Shown: piece by piece, positions 1-7,822 of the stretch
Position numbering within the stretch: the stretch's first letter is position 1
Layout of the letters: each line of letters starts with the position of its first letter
NCBI RefSeq assembly: GCF_002744175.1
Contig: NZ_NKHF01000042.1
Span: forward strand, 24,058 to 88,057
Reading direction: 5' to 3'
Source of the DNA: Pseudoalteromonas piscicida
GTDB taxonomy: Bacteria > Pseudomonadota > Gammaproteobacteria > Enterobacterales > Alteromonadaceae
Length of the DNA stretch: 64,000 bases
Notes under the pieces: generated by a model
Seen by the model: the letters and a program-made list of their open reading frames with translations, nothing else
Database searches by the model: none
Told to the model about the DNA's origin: nothing
Translations under genes and position numbers: made by a program

Positions 1-2
1 TG

Positions 3-1625
3 TTGCGTTATCTTAAAGATCTCAAGGTTGAAATAGTTGATGCGGTACTTGACTGGCTAGATGATGATAGTAGCAGCGAAGAGAACAAAGATGACTTTGA
101 CTCAAAAGGCATGTTAACGGACTTTTTTGCCCCTAATATTTTGGTTGAGTTTAAAGAAGACGATCCGGCGCCAGTGGTTTATGAGCCAAATCCAACTTTT
201 GGCAATATTTTTGGTAAGGTGGAATATGCAACCTCTCAAGGCAACTTGATCACCAGCTATCGCTCTATTCAAGCCGGAGCCTTACACCGTGCCAATGGCG
301 GCTATTTGATCATGGATGCGGAAAAAGTCATGGCCAATGCCCAAGTGTGGGATGGCTTAAAGCTCTCATTAAAAACCCACCAAATTAAGAATGATTTACC
401 ATATCAAGACAACTCAGTGGGCAGCAGCTTTACCTTAAAGCCACAGTTAATTCCGCTAGATGTAAAAATTATTCTGCTTGGCTCACGGGACCTTTATTAC
501 ACCATAGGTGAGTACGATGAAGAGTTTGCAGAGCTATTTCGAGTGCTGGCTGACTTTGATTATTACTTACCAAGTTCAGATAAGATGCAGTACCAATTTA
601 TCACTAAGGTGATGGAATACTGTAATGATACCTTGAAAATTGAGCTTAGTTCGTCAGCGTTAGCGCGAATGCTTAAGTTTAGTTACCGCCAAGCAGAGCA
701 CCATAGTAAGCTTTCGGCGCGCTTTGCTGATGTGTTGGAGCTGGTGGCAGAAGCCAGTTTTTATGCCAAGCAAGATGGCGTAAATCAAATCGCCGCTAAT
801 CATATCGATGAGGCGATAGCCGGAAAAGAGTATCGGACAGGGCAGTTAAGTGAAAACATGCTCAGTGATATTCAAGAAGGGCATACCCTGATCGCAACCA
901 AAGGCACCGCAATTGGTAAGGTAAACGGCCTGACTGTACTACATATTGGTGATACCGCGTTTGGTACGCCTGCTCGGATCACCTCCACGGTATACGCTGG
1001 TGCGGATGGGGTAATTGACGTTGAACGTGAAGTAGATTTAGGTAAATCAATTCACTCAAAAGGGGTGATGTTGCTTACCGGTTACTTGGGCAATAAGTAC
1101 GCACAAGACTTTAGCTTAACGCTCAGCGCAAATATTGCCATTGAACAAAACTATGGATTTATCGACGGTGATAGCGCCTCACTCGCAGAGCTTTGTGCAT
1201 TGCTATCTGCAGTAACACAACTACCTGTTGATCAATCTTTAGCGTTAACTGGCTCCATTAACCAGCATGGTGAAGTGCAAGCCATTGGCGGCGTAAACGA
1301 GAAAATCGAAGGCTTCTTTAAACTATGCAAAATGCGCGGCTTAACGGGTAAACAAGGGGTGATCATCCCAGAGTCTAACAAAGTAAACTTGGTATTAGAT
1401 GATGAAGTGATTGCGGCGGTTGAAAAAGGTTTATTCCACGTCTATGCCGTGGCTACGGTAGATGAAGCACTTAGTTTATTGATGGATCGACCCGCTGGAG
1501 TGTTAAGCGAAGAAGGTTACCCTGAAAACAGCATCAACGCGGTTGCAATGGCAAAACTCGAGCGTATTGCGAAAGTAGTAAACGGCGATGATGACAAAGG
1601 AGAAGAAAGCCATGACGACCACTAA
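3..1625 (+). CDS. Lon-like ATP-dependent protease, 3' part
   Basis: This is the C-terminal part of a Lon-family protease of the AAA_32 plus Lon_C type (like E. coli YcbZ); the gene runs off the left edge, so the true start and the Walker A region are not visible. The first ~250 visible residues belong to the ATPase and helical region. The last ~240 are the Lon proteolytic domain. The catalytic dyad is clear: Ser391 in GDSASLAE and Lys434 in GGVNEKIEG, counted from the first visible codon. Their spacing of 43 equals that of E. coli Lon Ser679-Lys722. It is a predicted cytosolic serine-lysine protease for misfolded proteins. The stop overlaps the next gene by 14 nt, which suggests translational coupling. 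Confidence 0.9.
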   Translation: MRYLKDLKVEIVDAVLDWLDDDSSSEENKDDFDSKGMLTDFFAPNILVEFKEDDPAPVVYEPNPTFGNIFGKVEYATSQGNLITSYRSIQAGALHRANGGYLIMDAEKVMANAQVWDGLKLSLKTHQIKNDLPYQDNSVGSSFTLKPQLIPLDVKIILLGSRDLYYTIGEYDEEFAELFRVLADFDYYLPSSDKMQYQFITKVMEYCNDTLKIELSSSALARMLKFSYRQAEHHSKLSARFADVLELVAEASFYAKQDGVNQIAANHIDEAIAGKEYRTGQLSENMLSDIQEGHTLIATKGTAIGKVNGLTVLHIGDTAFGTPARITSTVYAGADGVIDVEREVDLGKSIHSKGVMLLTGYLGNKYAQDFSLTLSANIAIEQNYGFIDGDSASLAELCALLSAVTQLPVDQSLALTGSINQHGEVQAIGGVNEKIEGFFKLCKMRGLTGKQGVIIPESNKVNLVLDDEVIAAVEKGLFHVYAVATVDEALSLLMDRPAGVLSEEGYPENSINAVAMAKLERIAKVVNGDDDKGEESHDDH

Positions 1626-2091
1626 TATTATCCTCGTTATTGTTGCACTGGTGATTGCCGTAATGTTCTTTCGAGGGGGACAAAAGCAAAAACAGTTAGC
1701 ACAGTTTAATCGAGTTCAAGCCGCTGACTTTTTGAAAGAAAATGAGAAGCGTGCGGAAGTACATAAAACCGACTCAGGTCTTCAGTACGAAGTCATCACG
1801 CAAACTGAAGGTGGTAAACAACCAAGCGCAACGAGCAAGGTTAAAGTGCATTATCACGGCACCTTACTTGACGGCTCTGTATTCGATAGTTCAGTACTGC
1901 GCGACCAACCAATTAGTTTTGGGCTCAATCAAGTGATCCCCGGCTGGACCGAGGGAGTGCAGTTAATGACTGAAGGGGATAAATACCGCTTTTGGATTGG
2001 TCCCGATTTAGGTTATGGCGACCGCGCTGCAGGTAAAATCGAACCAGGCTCTTTACTCGTATTTGAGGTTGAGTTGCTCGCGGTAGAGTGA
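1612..2091 (+). CDS. Membrane-anchored FKBP-type peptidyl-prolyl isomerase
   Basis: A 159-residue protein. Residues ~4-22 form one hydrophobic anchor, followed by a charged linker and an FKBP domain from ~55 to the end (VKVHYHGTLLDGSVFDSS, ViPGWTEGVQLM, GYGDRAAGKIEPGSLLVFEVEL). It should catalyse cis-trans isomerisation at proline. The anchor lacks a cleavage site, so the domain probably sits in the periplasm, though orientation is not proven. The start at 1612 is chosen because AAAGGAG lies a few bases upstream; an in-frame ATG at 1588 lacks such a site. It overlaps the Lon-like gene by 14 nt, so the two form a coupled protein-quality unit. Confidence 0.85.
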   Translation: MTTTNIILVIVALVIAVMFFRGGQKQKQLAQFNRVQAADFLKENEKRAEVHKTDSGLQYEVITQTEGGKQPSATSKVKVHYHGTLLDGSVFDSSVLRDQPISFGLNQVIPGWTEGVQLMTEGDKYRFWIGPDLGYGDRAAGKIEPGSLLVFEVELLAVE

Positions 2092-2128
2092 TTGCGGCGA
2101 TAACCCTCTTCTAGCGACACAAAAATAT

Positions 2129-2156
2129 AAACATACGCAGCAAGCTGCGTATGTTT
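2129..2156 (-). terminator. Rho-independent terminator after the GH5 gene
   Basis: A 13-bp perfect stem (AAACATACGCAGC paired with its complement) with a very tight loop. On the minus strand it is followed by a T-rich run (TATATTTTTG), so it mainly ends the GH5 transcript. It lies between two convergent genes and may also slow transcripts from the FKBP gene. Confidence 0.75.
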
Positions 2157-2177
2157 AGTGAGACAAGGCTTTACTGC

Positions 2178-3362
2178 CTACCTACCTTCACTTATCCAGT
2201 TTTTAAGCCAGACTCCCGCCTCTTTTAGCTGACTATCCACGAAATTTTGATTAGTACAAGTGCCTTTTTTCCACACTGCACCGCTGCGAAAATCATCGGA
2301 ATAGTTCCAATTGGTCCAGCTTATCTTTTTACGCTTCATGAGAGTGATATATTGTTGCGCACTTTCTTGGTCGTTGGGACCGTCACCATCGTAATTTTGC
2401 GTACCCCACTCACTAACAAAGACGGGGAGTACGTCTGATGCTCGGTCTAAAACATTGCGATGAAAGTCCGTGTGTGATGCCGCATAAAAGTGAAAAGTGT
2501 ACATGATGTTATCGAATGGTACAGGGTCATTCAGCACGTCCTGAAAGCTGTCACCACTAGATGCACCAAAGGTTGACCAGCCATGCGTGCCGATAAGCAC
2601 TAACGCATCAGGCTGGATAGCTCGGATCACCGGAATGATCTGCTCGCTATAATGACGGATTTCGCCCCAAGAGACGTTATTGGGCTCGTTGGCTATGTCA
2701 TAAATAACATTTTTGCGGTGTTTGTTCGCCGTAACGATATCGGTGAAAAAACGTTTTGCAAACGCTAGATTATAGTTAGGATCGCCAGGATTTAGTTGGT
2801 GCCAATCAACCAATACATACAAACCTCGCTGGCTGGCCATATCGATCAATTGATTCATGTCGTTTGTAAATTTTTCTGGATTAGAGGCATAACCGCCTTC
2901 TTGCACATACATACTTAAGCGAATAATGTCTGCTTGCCAATCAATTGCAAGGGTATCGAGTGACAGATCGGTTAGACACTTATCCAATCCATACCACTGA
3001 AGGCCATGGCTACTCATGCCACGTAACTGGATTTTTTCCTGGCGTTCGTTACATAGTCCAGTTCCACAGACAGCTAGCTGACCATGACGCTCGAATGGTG
3101 TTAACCGAGTATTGTTTTCACAGCGCCCTAGATATTGCCATGCCGAACTGGTTCCTGGCTCAGCTTGAGTCCACCAATTGGCTTGATAGAGCTTGTTCTG
3201 ATGCTGCATTTTGTCGCCAGTACTGGCATGATTTGGAACACCTTGCCAGTTGGTTTGTGTCCAGTCGGGGTAAGTATTGATACTGTCACAAGTGACGGCT
3301 TGCGCCTGATTGATGCTAAGGCCGATGGCAATGGCCATCGTTGTTAAGTTCATTAATTTCAT
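2178..3362 (-). CDS. Secreted GH5 endoglucanase with N-terminal CBM5/12
   Basis: A 394-residue secreted glycoside hydrolase. Residues 1-22 are a signal peptide (MKLMNLTTMAIAIGLSINQAQA). A CBM5/12 carbohydrate-binding module follows at ~24-80, with aromatic residues in WTQTNWQG and YQANWWTQ. The GH5 catalytic domain runs from ~90 to the end. The acid/base is Glu226 in IANEPN and the nucleophile is Glu318 in VSEWGTQ. It should cut beta-1,4-glucan, probably cellulose; substrate is inferred. The start at 3362 has AAAGGAAAT upstream; the ORF extends 13 codons further without a matching site. The module order is the reverse of cold-active CelG from Pseudoalteromonas haloplanktis, where CBM5 is C-terminal. 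Confidence 0.88.
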   Translation of the reverse strand: MKLMNLTTMAIAIGLSINQAQAVTCDSINTYPDWTQTNWQGVPNHASTGDKMQHQNKLYQANWWTQAEPGTSSAWQYLGRCENNTRLTPFERHGQLAVCGTGLCNERQEKIQLRGMSSHGLQWYGLDKCLTDLSLDTLAIDWQADIIRLSMYVQEGGYASNPEKFTNDMNQLIDMASQRGLYVLVDWHQLNPGDPNYNLAFAKRFFTDIVTANKHRKNVIYDIANEPNNVSWGEIRHYSEQIIPVIRAIQPDALVLIGTHGWSTFGASSGDSFQDVLNDPVPFDNIMYTFHFYAASHTDFHRNVLDRASDVLPVFVSEWGTQNYDGDGPNDQESAQQYITLMKRKKISWTNWNYSDDFRSGAVWKKGTCTNQNFVDSQLKEAGVWLKNWISEGR

Positions 3363-3480
3363 TTTATTTCCTTTACATGTGTATTGTTGTTTTGCTGACA
3401 ACGCTTATTTGAAGCCATTACATGACTGCTACGCGTTTCGACAGCAAACTCTAATTTAACGAAGAAAATAAAAAGGTGCC

Positions 3481-3496
3481 CTAGACTTTAGTCTAG
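3481..3496. promoter_or_regulatory. Palindrome upstream of the GH5 gene
   Basis: CTAGACT-TT-AGTCTAG is a perfect 7+7 inverted repeat about 120 nt upstream of the GH5 start, in the 200-nt gap before a small membrane gene. It could be an operator for the GH5 gene. No T-run makes it a terminator. The regulator is unknown. Confidence 0.35.
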
Positions 3497-3562
3497 ATAT
3501 TAGCTTAACTTATTGAAATTAATTAAGTATGTTTTTATAGGCAAGAGCTGTTGCAGTTCAGG

Positions 3563-3769
3563 TTATCTAACAAGGACGTCACAGAGGACATTTTTGAAGA
3601 TGTGTATGCCAGCAGCTAATGCTCCGAAAATTAGTAGGTTTGGAGATAATGGATCATCTTCGAATAAATAGTTATTCAATAATGCTATTAGTAACATCAT
3701 GATGACTACGAAAATAAGTGGTTTCACACTATGTTTATCAATACTTTTCTTAATCTCTGCTTCTGTCAT
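3563..3769 (-). CDS. Small two-helix membrane protein, unknown function
   Basis: 68 residues with a charged N-terminus and two hydrophobic segments at ~17-33 and ~44-60 (PLIFVVIMMLLIALL and LLIFGALAAGIHIF). I do not recognise a family. AAGAGGG lies 5-10 nt upstream of the ATG, which supports translation. It follows the small gene at 3838-4164 on the same strand after ~70 nt, so it may be the last member of the yjf-like cluster, but that is only positional. An AGTTCAGGTTA repeat overlaps its stop codon. Confidence 0.6.
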   Translation of the reverse strand: MTEAEIKKSIDKHSVKPLIFVVIMMLLIALLNNYLFEDDPLSPNLLIFGALAAGIHIFKNVLCDVLVR

Positions 3770-3837
3770 CGTTCCCTCTTAGGTTGTCGCTTTAACCATT
3801 TAAAATAGTTGGAGCATTAATGGATTGGTATTACTGC

Positions 3838-4164
3838 TCACTTTTCTTTATTTTCTGTATAGCGGCTCAGCAATATGCTAGCAACTTCTTGTTTTACAGC
3901 TCGTTTGTCGTTGGGGTCAACGCCAAAACGTTCCGCCAGTAGTGCGATTTCGTCATCGGTGAGATTGAAGGATAAGCGTTGCCGAGTTTTCTTCGATTTA
4001 ACTTCTAAATCAAGGATCTTTCGGATCATATCGGATGGCGTTAGCTCTTCGTCTATCGCCTGCTTTTTAATGCTTTTTTGCACTTCAGTGGTTAAGTCGA
4101 AGGCCATTTGTGTGGCCCTCAACGCAACTTCTTGGCGTTTCCACTTGTCTTGTCTGGCGGTCAC
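3838..4164 (-). CDS. Small basic protein coupled to DUF2491 gene
   Basis: 108 residues, rich in Lys, Arg and Glu. The middle (TPSDMIRKILDLEV) looks like a short helical segment of the kind seen in ribbon-helix-helix proteins. The later part (RLSFNLTDDEIALLAERFGVDPNDKRAVKQEV) is helical and acidic/basic mixed. I do not recognise the family. The start is GTG at 4164, because it overlaps the upstream stop in a GTGA arrangement; an ATG 48 nt upstream would lie deep inside the DUF2491 gene. The four-base overlap points to translational coupling, so it is likely a member of the PspA/DUF2491 cluster, perhaps regulatory. Confidence 0.7.
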   Translation of the reverse strand: MTARQDKWKRQEVALRATQMAFDLTTEVQKSIKKQAIDEELTPSDMIRKILDLEVKSKKTRQRLSFNLTDDEIALLAERFGVDPNDKRAVKQEVASILLSRYTENKEK

Positions 4165-4799
4165 GAGTGTGCTCCGGGAAATAGATCGACAATATCGCTG
4201 AGTGGTCGACACATGGTCAGCGATACATCGGTTTCACCGCCGTCCCAGATTTCGATATTGATAGCAAACTTGCCGTCGGCAGAGCATAGCTCAATGACTT
4301 CACACATCTCACCACTTTCATCTTGATAGCGCGGTAGAGTGCGACCGCGATAATCACTGTCGTAAAAGTAACAAACATAAGGGGCTTCGCTTTGTTGATA
4401 GCTTTTCCCTAAAAATCGCTCAAATGCTTCTGGAGTGGCATGGGTGTCTAGTTGCGTCAATGATTCCTCATCAAAAATACGGGCAAACTCATCTAGGGTA
4501 AAAATGGCGTCGACGTCATCCCTTTGGATTTTAATAGAGAAGTTGGCGTATTCTTCACCGTCGCTTTGCTCGATTTGTAAAAAGGTCACTTTACCTGACT
4601 CACTTTCAAGAACAAACTCATATTCGGCGCTGCGTTCATATTGGTATGTTTGCACAGCAACAACTTTGAGCGTTTGCCCTTTGAGCCAACTCGGATAAGC
4701 GAACGAATCAATAATGGTAAGCATATCACCAGCTTTCAGATCTTTAGGGTGAGAAAGTTGTCGCTCAGGTTTCTTTTTAGATTTAAAAAAGCCAAACAT
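4161..4799 (-). CDS. yjfK: DUF2491 family protein (YjfK-like)
   Basis: 212 residues, close to E. coli YjfK in length. It starts MFGFFKSKKK and has the DUF2491 pattern of a basic N-terminus followed by a beta-rich acidic body (LKAGDMLTIIDSFAYPSWLKGQ, YVCYFYDSDYRGRTLPRYQD). Function is unknown; in E. coli the gene sits in the yjfIJKL operon with a PspA homologue, as it does here. The ATG at 4799 has AGGTG 5-9 nt upstream; the in-frame TTG seven codons earlier overlaps a palindrome and has no such site. A terminator-like hairpin separates it from the PspA gene, so it may be expressed at a lower level or from its own promoter. Confidence 0.85.
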   Translation of the reverse strand: MFGFFKSKKKPERQLSHPKDLKAGDMLTIIDSFAYPSWLKGQTLKVVAVQTYQYERSAEYEFVLESESGKVTFLQIEQSDGEEYANFSIKIQRDDVDAIFTLDEFARIFDEESLTQLDTHATPEAFERFLGKSYQQSEAPYVCYFYDSDYRGRTLPRYQDESGEMCEVIELCSADGKFAINIEIWDGGETDVSLTMCRPLSDIVDLFPGAHS

Positions 4800-4812
4800 A
4801 GTGCACCTACGT

Positions 4813-4826
4813 AATACCAATTGGTA
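4813..4826. repeat. Short ATACCAATTGGTAT palindrome
   Basis: A 14-bp perfect palindrome just upstream of the DUF2491 gene. It matches the ends of the TAATACCAATTG repeat family found elsewhere in the window and is probably a minimal or decayed copy. Confidence 0.5.
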
Positions 4827-4843
4827 TAAATATCAAAACGGTC

Positions 4844-4867
4844 AAAAGGAGGCTAAGCCTCCTTTTT
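4844..4867 (-). terminator. Intracistronic terminator or attenuator between pspA-like and DUF2491 genes
   Basis: AAAAGGAGGC pairs with GCCTCCTTTT across a 3-nt loop, with T-rich sequence on both sides. It sits in the 83-nt gap inside an otherwise continuous minus-strand operon. It should partly end transcription after the PspA-like gene and so reduce expression of the last genes. Confidence 0.65.
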
Positions 4868-4882
4868 CAATTCAAGCAAATA

Positions 4883-5572
4883 TTAGTTGCCTTGTTTAGC
4901 TCTAATACGCTCAAGAATATCATTGCTCTTTGGTGTTGAGCCGATCCCAGCCTCAGCCATTTTGGCTTTAAGATCTGCACCGGTTGCAGCCGCTTCTAAC
5001 TCTTTTGCAGCAGCCAACTGGTCCTGTCTGTCTTGCTGACGCTGTTTAATACGTTCAAGCGACTGACGCGCATTTACCATAGAAGACTCATTGGTGTTTA
5101 GGGTGCTGTTTACCGCCATCGTTGCTTTTTGCACGCTATCGGTTGTTTTCACCATGGTTAGTTGGCGCTGATTTTCTTTAATGGATTTCTCAGCTTCTTT
5201 AATCTGCTGCTTCAGCAAGATCACATGTTTACTAAATCCGTCTAACACTTGTTGATGCTCTGCGCGCTCATCTTCGAATTCACTGATTTTTTCAGCAATT
5301 TCTACCGCTAGAGCTTCATTGCCTTTCTCTAGTGCTTGACCAGCATAGTTTTCATGTTCGATGATGCTTTCTTCAAGTGCAGCAAGCTTACGCTTAGTCT
5401 GCATTTCTTTAGCCATCACCTCAGTTAAGTTCTTTTTCGCTGTTGCCAATGCGTTTTTAGCGTCGGCAATTTCTTGTTCAAAAATACGAATGCCATTGGC
5501 ATCAACAATTGACTCACCAACTTCTCTAGCGCCACCACGAACAGCGGTAAATAATTTCTTTAAAATACTCAT
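4883..5572 (-). CDS. yjfJ: PspA/IM30 family protein (YjfJ-like)
   Basis: 229 residues, almost entirely helical and charged, typical of PspA/IM30/Vipp1 proteins. The N-terminus (MSILKKLFTAVRGGAREVGE) can form the amphipathic membrane-binding helix. Residues ~30-190 form long coiled coils (DAKNALATAKKNLTEVMAKEM, LEESIIEHENYAGQALEKG). Family members are ESCRT-III-like and coat or repair damaged inner membranes. The neighbours match E. coli yjfI-yjfJ-yjfK, which makes YjfJ a better match than the stress protein PspA itself. GGAG lies 7 nt before the ATG. Confidence 0.88.
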   Translation of the reverse strand: MSILKKLFTAVRGGAREVGESIVDANGIRIFEQEIADAKNALATAKKNLTEVMAKEMQTKRKLAALEESIIEHENYAGQALEKGNEALAVEIAEKISEFEDERAEHQQVLDGFSKHVILLKQQIKEAEKSIKENQRQLTMVKTTDSVQKATMAVNSTLNTNESSMVNARQSLERIKQRQQDRQDQLAAAKELEAAATGADLKAKMAEAGIGSTPKSNDILERIRAKQGN

Positions 5573-5587
5573 TTCACAACTCCAATA

Positions 5588-6007
5588 TTAATCGTTCAAA
5601 TACACTGTCACTGCATCTAATGCTTCAATTGCATTGTCTGCTAAGGTGACCAGTTCGTGCGTGATCTCATCAATTGAGGAGGAAACGGCTAGGGCACCAA
5701 ATATCGCATACTGCTCATCAATTTTAGCAAACGCACTCAAAGGGATCGGCACATTCAGTTTTAGTAGTGCTTCATTTAACTCGTTAAGCAACTCTGGTTT
5801 TACCTCATTCTCTTTGAATAGGTAACTAATGCATACCAGCTGCTCTTCAGTTTGAGTCACAAAAATGGGTAATTCGTCATTTCCGTCAACAATCACTTGC
5901 AATACATCTTGCTCACCTTCATTGGTGATTAAGAAGGATTCGAAGTTAGCACCTTCAGTTTCAAATGATGCTAATTTGATTGATAGTTCATTTAATTCCA
6001 TCTTCAT
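5588..6007 (-). CDS. yjfI: DUF2170 family protein (YjfI-like)
   Basis: 139 residues, acidic, matching DUF2170 in length and in its position before a PspA homologue, as with E. coli YjfI. The core includes ELPIFVTQTEEQLVCISYLF and VPIPLSAFAKIDEQYAIFGAL. The fold may resemble small adaptor or chaperone-like proteins, but function is not known. AAAAGG lies 3 nt from the first ATG and 9 nt from a second in-frame ATG at 6001, so the second may be the true start. The 15-nt gap to the PspA gene suggests one transcript. A paired palindrome lies directly upstream. Confidence 0.82.
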   Translation of the reverse strand: MKMELNELSIKLASFETEGANFESFLITNEGEQDVLQVIVDGNDELPIFVTQTEEQLVCISYLFKENEVKPELLNELNEALLKLNVPIPLSAFAKIDEQYAIFGALAVSSSIDEITHELVTLADNAIEALDAVTVYLND

Positions 6008-6022
6008 TTACCTTTTTTGTTA

Positions 6023-6071
6023 TGACATATTATGTCTGAGTTAAGAGTTGCACGTAAGACATAATATGTCA
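6023..6071. promoter_or_regulatory. Paired palindromic boxes upstream of DUF2170-pspA
   Basis: TGACATATTATGTCT at 6023-6037 and its exact reverse complement at 6057-6071 flank a 19-nt spacer. Each box is itself a near-perfect palindrome (GACATA-N-TATGTC), and their centres are 34 bp apart. This fits two operators for a dimeric regulator on adjacent turns, or a 15-bp RNA stem. No T-run follows on either strand, so it is not a terminator. Confidence 0.6.
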
Positions 6072-6082
6072 ATGGTCGTGCG

Positions 6083-7819
6083 CTAATTTTTATACAGCTC
6101 GTCTTCCGTTTGCCATGCTTGGCGGTAATAATCATATAGCCTACCTGTTCCTAACTGGTTGACTTCAATATCTTTTGTTCCATCAAAAAAGCGGCTTGGG
6201 AAGGCGAAAGTCGCGAGTAAATATTCTTTATTTATCCAGTTACTTGGAACGGGTAAAGATTCTACCGATTTGATTCGGGCGCTCGCAGGTTGCCCAGTTC
6301 TCGTTGCGATTGTCCATCCCCACTGACCAAAAGACGGAATATTTTGTTGGTATTGCTCCACATGGGTGAATCCAGCATGTTTTACCGTTTTTGCGATACT
6401 AATAAACGCCTTTTTGGCATGGTAAGGGGAGGTGGACTGAATAGCTAAGGCACCATCAGGCGCCAGTAATTGACGCACATGATTGTAAAAGTAATCGCTA
6501 TACAGCTTGTTTAAGTCAGGGTGATTAGGATCGGGTAAGTCGATAATAATCGTGTCAAATTGTCGGCCCTGATCAAGCATTTTTTCTACTTCTAGAAATG
6601 CATCTGCAACAATGACGCTTGCTCTGGGGTCGTTTAAGGCGTCGTTGTTTAGTTGGGTTAGTTTATTCGTAATATTGGGTCTAGCAGGGTAGGGTTGTCC
6701 TTGTAGCCCAAACAGAGATAATAGTTGCCCATCTAAATCAATTAAGGTGGCATGTTCCACTGGCCACTCAAGCACATCTCTAAGGGCGAGACCGTCACCG
6801 CCACCAATTATCAACACCTTTTCTCTACGGTTAGATGCCAGCATTGCTGGGTAGACGAGCATGGTGTGATAGATCTGTTCATCAACGGATGAAAACTGTA
6901 ATCGACCATTTAAAAATAAATCGTTGATTGGCATCGGCTGAGTGCGGCTTAATCGTTCGGTGATCACAACATGTTGATATTTGGTTGATTCTGAGTAGAT
7001 CACTTTGTCTTTATAGAGCACGTTACTTAGGTCTTTCATCCACAGAGAGCCATTACTCAAGATAACGAAAAAAATTCCCAATAGAACAAAGTGACAGGCG
7101 AATAATAACTTAGCTAAACGGACATGGGAGTGATAGCGCCACAGGAAGATAAGTCCTGCAATAATATTAAATAGAGCAGTCCACGCCGCTGCTTGCATTA
7201 TTGGTAGCGCAAGCATAATTGTGACCCAGATAGCTGCGCCAACACCGGCACCAATATAATCGGCACCATAAATAGTACCCGCATTATTTTCAAGGAAGCG
7301 TCCATATACCTGTTGGCGGATCCGCGCGATTAGCGGAATTTCCATGCCAATGAGAATACCTAAAATAAGGCCGAAAACATAAGGAAGAAACCGTGCAAAT
7401 TCCTGTAATTGCGCAAAGGGCATACCATCTAATACGCTATCAGGAGGTAAACTGTAGAGGCTAGAAAGCGTGTGGGGCAAAGTGTAGGTAAGGGCAATCA
7501 CACTGGCTATTACCAAAATACTACTCATACCCAGCAGCGCAATTAAGCTCTCAAGCCATGCAAAAGCAGTAAAGGGGTCTTTAAACCAACGCGCTAAAAA
7601 TGCGCCAATGCCCATGGCCACGATCATCGTGCCTATCATGGCGTAAATTGCGCTCTCTACCGAGCCCAAAACGCGTCCTGCATAGTGGGAGAGTAAATAT
7701 TCGTAGATTAGGCCACAACCGGCCAAAATGGCCATAACGCCAATAAGTAGGGTGTCGTGACCGAACAACGACCAGTTGCCGGTCACTCTTGCAGAAGTTT
7801 GTGGTGCTGATACGCTCAA
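6083..7819 (-). CDS. Membrane protein with spermidine synthase-like domain
   Basis: 578 residues. The N-terminal ~260 hold about seven transmembrane segments (LLIGVMAILAGCGLIYEYLL, VFGLILGILIGMEIPLIARI and others). Residues ~290-530 are an SpeE-like aminopropyltransferase domain. The nucleotide-binding loop is KVLIIGGGDGLALRDVL, followed by the acidic strand end ATLIDLDGQ. The active-site region is IIIDLPDPNHPDLNKLYSDYF, which matches the D-x-x-DP motif of polyamine synthases. It is thus predicted to transfer an aminopropyl group, or a related group, at the cytoplasmic membrane face. The TTG start lies 4 nt after the DUF350 stop, so coupling is likely; a GTG 11 codons later is an alternative. 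Confidence 0.85.
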   Translation of the reverse strand: MSVSAPQTSARVTGNWSLFGHDTLLIGVMAILAGCGLIYEYLLSHYAGRVLGSVESAIYAMIGTMIVAMGIGAFLARWFKDPFTAFAWLESLIALLGMSSILVIASVIALTYTLPHTLSSLYSLPPDSVLDGMPFAQLQEFARFLPYVFGLILGILIGMEIPLIARIRQQVYGRFLENNAGTIYGADYIGAGVGAAIWVTIMLALPIMQAAAWTALFNIIAGLIFLWRYHSHVRLAKLLFACHFVLLGIFFVILSNGSLWMKDLSNVLYKDKVIYSESTKYQHVVITERLSRTQPMPINDLFLNGRLQFSSVDEQIYHTMLVYPAMLASNRREKVLIIGGGDGLALRDVLEWPVEHATLIDLDGQLLSLFGLQGQPYPARPNITNKLTQLNNDALNDPRASVIVADAFLEVEKMLDQGRQFDTIIIDLPDPNHPDLNKLYSDYFYNHVRQLLAPDGALAIQSTSPYHAKKAFISIAKTVKHAGFTHVEQYQQNIPSFGQWGWTIATRTGQPASARIKSVESLPVPSNWINKEYLLATFAFPSRFFDGTKDIEVNQLGTGRLYDYYRQAWQTEDELYKN

Positions 7820-7822
7820 GGG

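Noticed and set aside
6023..6071. Paired palindrome as a rho-independent terminator
   Set aside because: No T-run follows on either strand and the stem is AT-rich; operator or RNA structure fits better.
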